Assembly (NCBI RefSeq): GCF_039724765.1
Contig: NZ_CP155729.1
Location: 4,101,501-4,165,500, forward strand
Direction of reading: 5' to 3'
Source: Sagittula stellata E-37
GTDB lineage: Bacteria > Pseudomonadota > Alphaproteobacteria > Rhodobacterales > Rhodobacteraceae
Length of the DNA: 64,000 nucleotides
Positions 58,895-64,000 of the stretch are shown piece by piece. The stretch's first letter is position 1. Every line of letters starts with the position of its first letter. The notes under the pieces are model-generated. The model was given only the letters and a program-made list of their open reading frames with translations, did no database searches and was not told the origin of the DNA. The position numbers were made by a program, and so were the translations under genes.

Positions 58895-59966
58895 CCTCCG
58901 GGCCTTCGCTGAGGATGGCCAGTACGCGCGCGTCGGCTGCCATGTCGAGCCCCGCAATCAACGCCGCCAGACCCGCGCCGCCCGAAGGAGTCGTCGCCAG
59001 GCCATGCTCGGCCAGCACTGCCACGCCAGCCGCCGCCTCGTCCTCGGTGACTGTCACAAATGCATCGGCATCGCGTGCCAGCCCCGCCAGCGCGATCATC
59101 GACGGTGTCTTGCAGTCGAGCCGCCCCATGGCGGACACCGGCCCGTCCGCCGTCACCAACGCGCCTGCCCTTATGCTCTCGGCCAGGGCGGGCGCGAAGG
59201 CCGGTTCCACGACGAAGATCCGCGGCCCGTCTCCCCAGGCCTCGCGTGCATGGGCCGCCACTGCCGCCGCCAGCCCGCCGACACCGGCCTGCAGCAGGAT
59301 GTGGGTCGGCGGTTCCGGCACCTGCGCGACGGCTTCGGCCGCCAGTTGCAGGTAGCCTTCCATCACGCGCAGCGGCAGTTCGGCGTACCCTTCCCACGAG
59401 CTGTCCGAAAGCAGCGTCCAGCCGTTGTCCGCCGCGCTCCGTTCCGCCTCTGCCATGCTGCGCTCATAGTCGGCCCCGGCCCGCACGACCTCCGCGCCCC
59501 GGTCGCGCAGCCGCTCGGCAAAGGCGTCCGGAACGGTCTCGGCCAGGACGATCACCGCCCGCGCGCCGAATACCCGCGCCCCGGCCGCGACCGAAAGACC
59601 ATGGTTGCCCGCACTCGCCGCCACGTAGGTCCGCCCCGCCAGCGCTTGCCGCAGGTCGAGCGAACCTGTCGCCGCCGCGTCGCGGGCAATGGCAAAGGCG
59701 GCCCCAAGCGCCTTGAAACTACCAAGCCCCATGCGACCGCGCTCATCCTTGACCCAGACCCGCGCCACCCCGGCACGTGCTGCAAGCTTCGCCACGTCGT
59801 GCAAGGGCGTCTCCGCATGACGGGGACAGGAACTCAGCAAGCGCGCAACCCCTTCGGCATCTGTCAGGGGCAGGATATCCGAAGGGCCGAACCCGCCGCC
59901 ACGCCACGGATTTGTCAGAACATCAGGCAAAGGCAGGTCCCTTCCACGGTAGCTGCCTCCGATCAT
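58887..59966 (-). CDS. Fold-type II PLP lyase (diaminopropionate ammonia-lyase-like)
   Basis: This 359-residue threonine-dehydratase-family enzyme has the PLP lysine in GLGSFKALGAAFAI within the segment VKDERGRMGLGSFKALG, which is closest to 2,3-diaminopropionate ammonia-lyase. The cofactor loop is AASAGNHGLSVA, and GVGGLAAAVA binds phosphate. EutB-type dehydratases are an alternative. I use the ATG at 59966; another lies 24 nt upstream. First gene of the operon, with a tRNA-Arg 40 bp upstream on the same strand. Confidence 0.85.
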   Translation of the reverse strand: MIGGSYRGRDLPLPDVLTNPWRGGGFGPSDILPLTDAEGVARLLSSCPRHAETPLHDVAKLAARAGVARVWVKDERGRMGLGSFKALGAAFAIARDAAATGSLDLRQALAGRTYVAASAGNHGLSVAAGARVFGARAVIVLAETVPDAFAERLRDRGAEVVRAGADYERSMAEAERSAADNGWTLLSDSSWEGYAELPLRVMEGYLQLAAEAVAQVPEPPTHILLQAGVGGLAAAVAAHAREAWGDGPRIFVVEPAFAPALAESIRAGALVTADGPVSAMGRLDCKTPSMIALAGLARDADAFVTVTEDEAAAGVAVLAEHGLATTPSGGAGLAALIAGLDMAADARVLAILSEGPEDG

Positions 59967-60006
59967 GGGCGCCCCGCGCCATCGGCGCAACTGCAGCGAA
60001 TGGGAA

Positions 60007-60083
60007 TGGCGATCCCGGCAGGATTCGAACCTGCAACCTGCCCCTTAGGAGGGGGCTGCTCTATCCAGTTGAGCCACGGGACC
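60007..60083 (-). tRNA. tRNA-Arg (anticodon CCT), CCA encoded
   Basis: The minus strand folds into a full cloverleaf: acceptor GGTCCCG/CGGGATC, D-arm GCTC/GAGC, anticodon arm GCCCC-CTCCTAA-GGGGC with CCT at the anticodon (reads AGG), T-arm GCAGG-TTCGAAT-CCTGC. The discriminator G is followed by an encoded CCA. No attachment-site duplication or integrase is seen beside it. Confidence 0.97.
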
Positions 60084-60245
60084 GCACGCCCCGCCTCTTA
60101 GCCTGTCCGCCACGCCTTGTCATGACCCTTTCCGCCCTCGAAAGGACAGGTTTCGCGCGCGCCCGTCCCGCACCTCAGCCCTCTCTTGCGCATGGCGGTT
60201 GGCACGGCGTATCGTGAACCAACTCGAAGAAAAGGAATTTCCCAA

Positions 60246-61271
60246 GTGCCAGCAGACGATCACCGCCCGCTTACCCTGCGCGACGTTTCCGAAGCCTCCG
60301 GCGTTTCCGAGATGACGGTCAGCCGCGTCCTCAGGAACCGGGGCGATGTCAGCCAGGCGACGCGGGAAAAGGTACTCGAAGCTGCCAAGGCGCTGGGGTA
60401 CGTGCCCAACAAGATCGCCGGCGCACTGGCCTCCCAACGGGTCAATCTGGTCGCCGTCATCATCCCCTCGCTCCGCAACATGGTCTTCCCCGAGGTGATG
60501 TCCGGCATCTCCCGCGTGCTTGAGAACACGGAACTTCAACCGGTGGTCGGTGTGACCGACTACCTCCCCGAGAAGGAAGAGCGCGTCCTCTACGAGATGC
60601 TGTCCTGGCGGCCCTCGGGTGTCATCATCGCCGGGCTCGAACACTCCGAAGCGTCCGAGGCCATGCTCAAGGCCTCCGGCATCCCGGTGGTGGAGATCAT
60701 GGACACGGACGGCGATCCGATCGACTGCGCCGTGGGCATCAGCCACCGCCGCGCCGGGCGCGAAATGGCCCGCGCGATCCTCAAGCAGGGCTATCAGAAA
60801 ATCGGTTTCATGGGCACCAAGATGCCACTCGACCACCGCGCCCGGAAACGGTTCGAGGGCTTCACCACCGCGCTCGCCAAGGAAGGCGTGGAGATCGCGG
60901 AACACGAATTCTACTCGGGCGGCTCCGCCCTCAAGAAGGGCCGCGAAATGACCAAGGCCATGCTGGAGCGGGAGCCGGAACTCGATTTCCTCTACTACTC
61001 CAACGACATGATCGCGGCGGGTGGGCTGATGCACCTGCTCGACGCCGGGATCGACATTCCCGGCCGCGTGGGCCTCGCCGGGTTCAACGGCGTGGAATTG
61101 CTCGACGGGCTGCCGCGCCAACTGGCCACGATGGACGCCTGCCGGACCGAGATCGGCACCCGCGCCGCCGAGATCATCGCCGAACGCGTCTCGAACCCGG
61201 AAGCCGAGGTCCAGCGTCTGATCGAACTGACCCCGACGATCAATTACGGCGACACTCTGAAACGGCGCTGA
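60246..61271 (+). CDS. LacI-family transcriptional regulator (GntR-type)
   Basis: This 341-residue repressor has an N-terminal helix-turn-helix (TLRDVSEASGVSEMTVSRVL, ~residues 10-29) and hinge helix (PNKIAGALASQ), then a periplasmic-binding-like effector domain beginning NLVAVIIPSLRNMVF. It resembles gluconate repressors. The start is a GTG with AAGGA about 9 nt upstream; the frame is open further back. No sugar operon is adjacent, so it must act at a distance. A 3'-element copy lies 25 bp after the stop. Confidence 0.92.
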   Translation: MPADDHRPLTLRDVSEASGVSEMTVSRVLRNRGDVSQATREKVLEAAKALGYVPNKIAGALASQRVNLVAVIIPSLRNMVFPEVMSGISRVLENTELQPVVGVTDYLPEKEERVLYEMLSWRPSGVIIAGLEHSEASEAMLKASGIPVVEIMDTDGDPIDCAVGISHRRAGREMARAILKQGYQKIGFMGTKMPLDHRARKRFEGFTTALAKEGVEIAEHEFYSGGSALKKGREMTKAMLEREPELDFLYYSNDMIAAGGLMHLLDAGIDIPGRVGLAGFNGVELLDGLPRQLATMDACRTEIGTRAAEIIAERVSNPEAEVQRLIELTPTINYGDTLKRR

Positions 61272-61296
61272 CGGCCAGGGCCCGCGCGCCCCTCGC

Positions 61297-61318
61297 CTTC
61301 ATCTTGGCAAAAATACCT
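61297..61318 (+). repeat. 3' element core (CTTCATCTTGG...AAATACCT), copy after the LacI gene
   Basis: CTTCATCTTGGCAAAAATAC then CT follows the LacI stop by 25 bp, in the same orientation relative to the gene as copies 1 and 2. The G-rich hairpin part is missing. Confidence 0.6.
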
Positions 61319-61361
61319 GACTTGTCCCGGTCCACGCCGCCCTGCGGACGGTCATGGGTTT

Positions 61362-61967
61362 CTAGCGGCGGGCCTCGACCGCCGCGATGGCCGCCGCGAC
61401 CGCACCTGCAATCGCCATCTCCGAAGTATCGACCACCGTCGCATCCTCCGCCGCCACCAGCGGCGCTTCGGCCCGGCTCATGTCACGCGCGTCCCGCGCG
61501 CGGACGTCTTCCAGCACCTTGTCGTAATCGACGTCCAGCCCTTTGCCGATCAGTTCATCGAAGCGGCGCTGCGCCCGAACTTCTGCGCTGGCGGTAACGA
61601 AAAGCTTCGCCTCCGCCAGAGGGCAGATCACCGTGCCGATGTCGCGCCCGTCCAGCACCGCACCGCCTTCGCGGCGCGCAAAACCGCGCTGGAAGTCGAC
61701 CAGCGCCGCGCGCACCTCCGGCAGCACCGCCACTTCCGATGCGGCCTGCGCCACTTCGGGCGTGCGCAGCGCACCCTCGTCCAGCTCCGCAGGGTCGAGT
61801 GCCCGTGCCGCCTGCACCGGATCCTCGCCGTCCAGAAGGTGCCGTCCGACCGCGCGATACAGAAGCCCGGTGTCGAGATGGGCAAAGCCGAAATGGCTGG
61901 CCACCGCCCGCGCGATGGTGCCCTTGCCCGCCGCAGCCGGCCCGTCGATGGCAATGGTAAAGATCAT
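61362..61967 (-). CDS. cmk: Cytidylate kinase
   Basis: This 201-residue kinase phosphorylates CMP and dCMP. It has the P-loop GPAAAGKGT (8-16), [33 protein letters not shown] and the lid [10 protein letters not shown]. The ATG at 61967 follows GGAGGG. It belongs to an aroA - membrane protein - cmk order; rpsA, which usually follows cmk, is absent and a convergent LacI gene lies there instead. Confidence 0.96.
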   Translation of the reverse strand: MIFTIAIDGPAAAGKGTIARAVASHFGFAHLDTGLLYRAVGRHLLDGEDPVQAARALDPAELDEGALRTPEVAQAASEVAVLPEVRAALVDFQRGFARREGGAVLDGRDIGTVICPLAEAKLFVTASAEVRAQRRFDELIGKGLDVDYDKVLEDVRARDARDMSRAEAPLVAAEDATVVDTSEMAIAGAVAAAIAAVEARR

Positions 61968-62022
61968 GGCACCCTCCGTGTCGCACCCGGCGCATAGCAA
62001 TACAAAGCCTGAAAGGAAAGGC

Positions 62023-62529
62023 TCAGCGCCGCAGATCACGCAGCAGAAGGCCGCAGGTCACCAACGGGTAGAGCACCAGTTTCACCCTGGTGAAAGCGAC
62101 AACAGGCGCATTGTCCATCAAAGGCGGGTACAGCGCCCAGCCGGCAGGCAGGCTGCGCCCCATCGCCCAGTCCAGCGCCTCTTGCAGCAGGACATTCTCT
62201 GCCAGGTCGAAGGCCAGGACCACCCCTGCCAGCGCCATGCCCAAAGCTCTGCGGCCGGGAAAGGCCAGGACCACCCACAGGCCCCAGAGCCCCATGAACA
62301 CCAGATCCAGCCGCAGGATATTGCGGTATAGCCCGCCTTCGCCGGAGCGCACCAAGACGCTTCCGAACGCCTGCAGGTCGGCGGCGGTGTATCCGCGGAC
62401 GGCCAGTTGCGGGAGGAACTCGCTTTCGGTCAGCGGCGCGATCTTCCAGTGCAACAGGACGGCCATCAGCGCGAGCACCGCCAAAGCCGCCAGCCCGGCG
62501 GCGGCCCGCGGATGGCTGCGCAGGATCAC
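62023..62529 (-). CDS. Four-helix membrane protein coupled to aroA
   Basis: This 168-residue protein has about four transmembrane helices ([18 protein letters not shown] near the N-terminus; [52 protein letters not shown]). It starts with GTG overlapping the aroA stop (GTGA). The charged pair DLAEN inside helix 3 is notable. Family not recognised. It sits between aroA and cmk, a position empty in most relatives. Confidence 0.75.
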   Translation of the reverse strand: MILRSHPRAAAGLAALAVLALMAVLLHWKIAPLTESEFLPQLAVRGYTAADLQAFGSVLVRSGEGGLYRNILRLDLVFMGLWGLWVVLAFPGRRALGMALAGVVLAFDLAENVLLQEALDWAMGRSLPAGWALYPPLMDNAPVVAFTRVKLVLYPLVTCGLLLRDLRR

Positions 62530-63869
62530 GTACGCTCGACGTGAGCGCCGAGGTCGGCCATCAAGCCTTCGAAGATCGGGAAGGAAGTGGCGATCGGCTG
62601 GCCGTCGTCCACCGACATCGGCGCATTGGTCGCAAGCCCCATGACAAGGAACGACATGGCAATGCGGTGATCGAGAAAGGTCTCGACCGTCGCGCCCCCC
62701 GCGACATCACCGAAGCCGCGCCCGTGCACCGTCCACCAGTCCTCGCCCTCGTCGACCTGCACTCCGGCGGCGCGCAGCCCGCGCGCCATGGCGTCGATCC
62801 GGTCGCTTTCCTTGACCCGCAGTTCCTTCACCCCCGGCATGTGTGTCTTGCCCTGCGCGAACGCGGCCACGACCGACAGCACGGGGTATTCGTCAATCAT
62901 CGTAGCCGCGCGCTCTGCCGGCACCTCGATCCCCTTCATGTCCGGAGAAAACTTGGCGCGCAGATCCGCGACGGGTTCGCCCCCCGCCTCGCGCATGTTC
63001 TCGAAGGTCAGGTTCGCGCCCATCTCCTGCAGGGCGAAGAACAGACCGGCGCGCGTCGGGTTCAGACCGATGTTGGGCACCAGCACGTCCGATCCTTCGA
63101 CGATCAGCGCCGCGCAGACAGGGAAGGCGGCAGAGGATGGGTCGCGCGGCACGACGATGTCCTGCGGCACGAATTCCGGACGGCCCTGCAGGGTGATGAC
63201 CCGGCCCTCCTTCGTGTCCTCGGTCGAGATCGACGCCCCGAACCCCGCCAGCATCCGTTCAGTATGGTCACGGGTGGATTCGCGTTCGATCACCACCGTC
63301 TCGCCCGGGGCGTTCAGCCCCGCCAGCAGCACCGCCGACTTCACCTGCGCCGAGGGCACAGGCGTCGCGTAGCGCACCGGCATGGGCTCCTTCGCGCCGA
63401 CGATGGTCATCGGCAGCCGCCCGCTTGAGCGACCGTAGGCCCGCGCCCCGAACAGCGTCAGCGGGTCCGTCACCCGCGCCATCGGCCGCTTGTTCAGAGA
63501 GGCGTCGCCAGTGAAAGTCGCCACGATGGGCGAAGTCGCCATCGTTCCCATGATCAGCCGCACGCTGGTGCCGGAGTTGCCGCAGTCGATCACGTTCTCC
63601 GGTTCGAGGAATCCGCCGACGCCGACACCGTGTACATGCCACGTCTCGCCGATCTTCTCGATTTGCGCGCCGAAGGCCCGCATCGCCTTGGCGGTGTCCA
63701 GAACATCCTGCCCTTCCAGCAGACCCGTAACCTTCGTCTCGCCCACCGTCATCGCGCCAAGGATCAGCGACCGGTGAGAGATCGACTTGTCCCCCGGCAC
63801 ATGCGCCTCTCCGGTCAGCGGACCGGCGCGGCGGGAGGTCATCGGGATGGGTTCACCATGGGCGGACAT
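62526..63869 (-). CDS. aroA: EPSP synthase (3-phosphoshikimate 1-carboxyvinyltransferase), class II
   Basis: This 447-residue shikimate-pathway enzyme joins PEP and shikimate-3-phosphate. Motifs are [14 protein letters not shown] (26-39), [13 protein letters not shown] and [15 protein letters not shown]. The sequence aligns with the class II (Agrobacterium CP4) type. At residue 100, where CP4 has the alanine that gives glyphosate tolerance, this protein has glycine (CGNSGTSVR), which predicts ordinary sensitivity. Start at the first ATG; a second M lies ten codons on. Confidence 0.96.
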   Translation of the reverse strand: MSAHGEPIPMTSRRAGPLTGEAHVPGDKSISHRSLILGAMTVGETKVTGLLEGQDVLDTAKAMRAFGAQIEKIGETWHVHGVGVGGFLEPENVIDCGNSGTSVRLIMGTMATSPIVATFTGDASLNKRPMARVTDPLTLFGARAYGRSSGRLPMTIVGAKEPMPVRYATPVPSAQVKSAVLLAGLNAPGETVVIERESTRDHTERMLAGFGASISTEDTKEGRVITLQGRPEFVPQDIVVPRDPSSAAFPVCAALIVEGSDVLVPNIGLNPTRAGLFFALQEMGANLTFENMREAGGEPVADLRAKFSPDMKGIEVPAERAATMIDEYPVLSVVAAFAQGKTHMPGVKELRVKESDRIDAMARGLRAAGVQVDEGEDWWTVHGRGFGDVAGGATVETFLDHRIAMSFLVMGLATNAPMSVDDGQPIATSFPIFEGLMADLGAHVERT

Positions 63870-63931
63870 GCGGCGTCTCCTGTCAAGATCGCGGCACTGT
63901 TAGCGCGGCGCAGGTACGGGCGCAACGGCCC

Positions 63932-63955
63932 GTAGGGCGGGGCTGCGCGCCGCCT
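63932..63955 (+). repeat. GTAGGG-type hairpin element, copy 4
   Basis: GTAGGGCGGGGC + TGCGCGCCGCCTT, between the aroA start and the 3' end of the truncated gene at the window edge; same stem as copy 3. Confidence 0.6.
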
Positions 63956-63961
63956 TCGCCC

Positions 63962-64000
63962 TCAATGCTTGCGGAACGTCAGGTAGTGCGGCACCCGGCC
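63962..64000 (-). CDS. Last codons of an unidentified gene (5' part beyond window)
   Basis: The minus strand ends in an open frame GRVPHYLTFRKH and a TGA stop at 63964-63962. The short peptide is too little to name, although its basic aromatic character and position right before a GTAGGG-type element, which elsewhere follows gene ends, support it as a genuine C-terminus. Confidence 0.4.
   Translation of the reverse strand, partial: GRVPHYLTFRKH

Noticed and set aside
60007..60083. tRNA-Arg as an integration site for a genomic island
   Set aside because: No integrase, no duplicated tRNA end and no mobile genes on either side.

Overview
The window reads as chromosomal core DNA of a marine-type alphaproteobacterium of the Rhodobacteraceae (Roseobacter group). 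The evidence is the high G+C, the dense and often translationally coupled genes, many GTG/TTG starts, and the gene content: DciA (DUF721), class II AroA, paired glutamate synthase subunits, a saccharopine-pathway pair, DnaE2 and a ureide pathway. I see no rRNA, CRISPR array, insertion sequence or prophage. One tRNA gene (Arg, anticodon CCT) is present. The map gene is cut by the left edge, and the last 13 codons (including the stop) of an unidentified minus-strand gene lie at the right edge.

Layout. 1-4.9 kb: methionine aminopeptidase, a histidine-phosphatase-like protein, a lysine-to-saccharopine-to-glutamate gene pair and two secreted unknowns. 5-10.8 kb: CoA-transferase/DsbA/DciA (minus), then mutY, alkB and a DHH-family pyrophosphatase (plus). 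10.9-18 kb: sfsA, CinA-like, GNAT, AhpD-like, OmpA-like, LysR, PfpI and CreD. 18-26 kb: fadH, a coupled msrB-unknown-msrA unit, queG, GST, mtgA and small enzymes. 26.5-34 kb: gltB and gltD separated by two small genes. 34-38 kb: uppP, rlmH, rsfS, a two-gene unknown unit and a glycosyltransferase. 38-42.5 kb: a complete Mn/Zn-type ABC importer (binding protein, ATPase, two permeases) behind a promoter with two tandem palindromic operators. 42.7-46 kb: a DnaE2 polymerase lacking its usual C-terminal OB part. 46-50 kb: monooxygenase, cupredoxin, aminotransferase, sulfurtransferase and smpB. 50.3-53.5 kb: urate-to-glyoxylate enzymes (UraH; a PuuE-UraD fusion; ureidoglycine aminohydrolase; ureidoglycolate lyase). 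53.6-57 kb: a His-rich secreted protein, a small secreted protein coupled to a membrane-anchored winged-helix protein, and an orphan flavin-dependent halogenase. 57-60 kb: a three-gene PLP-lyase/M24 peptidase/racemase-like operon. 60-64 kb: tRNA-Arg, a LacI regulator, cmk, a membrane protein and aroA.

The best candidates for undescribed biology are three. (i) The pair at 54160-55107: two transmembrane helices followed by a C-terminal OmpR-type winged helix, i.e. ToxR/CadC order reversed, preceded by a small secreted partner. (ii) The metal importer, whose first permease carries a C-terminal winged-helix extension (compare chlamydial YtgCR) and whose promoter carries paired TGCGA-N5-TCGCA sites. 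(iii) Several families of dispersed intergenic elements. One of these occurs both just after an intact CoA-transferase gene and just after an orphan fragment of such a gene's 3' end.

All family names are from memory of conserved motifs; no database search or computation was run, and identities quoted are by eye.
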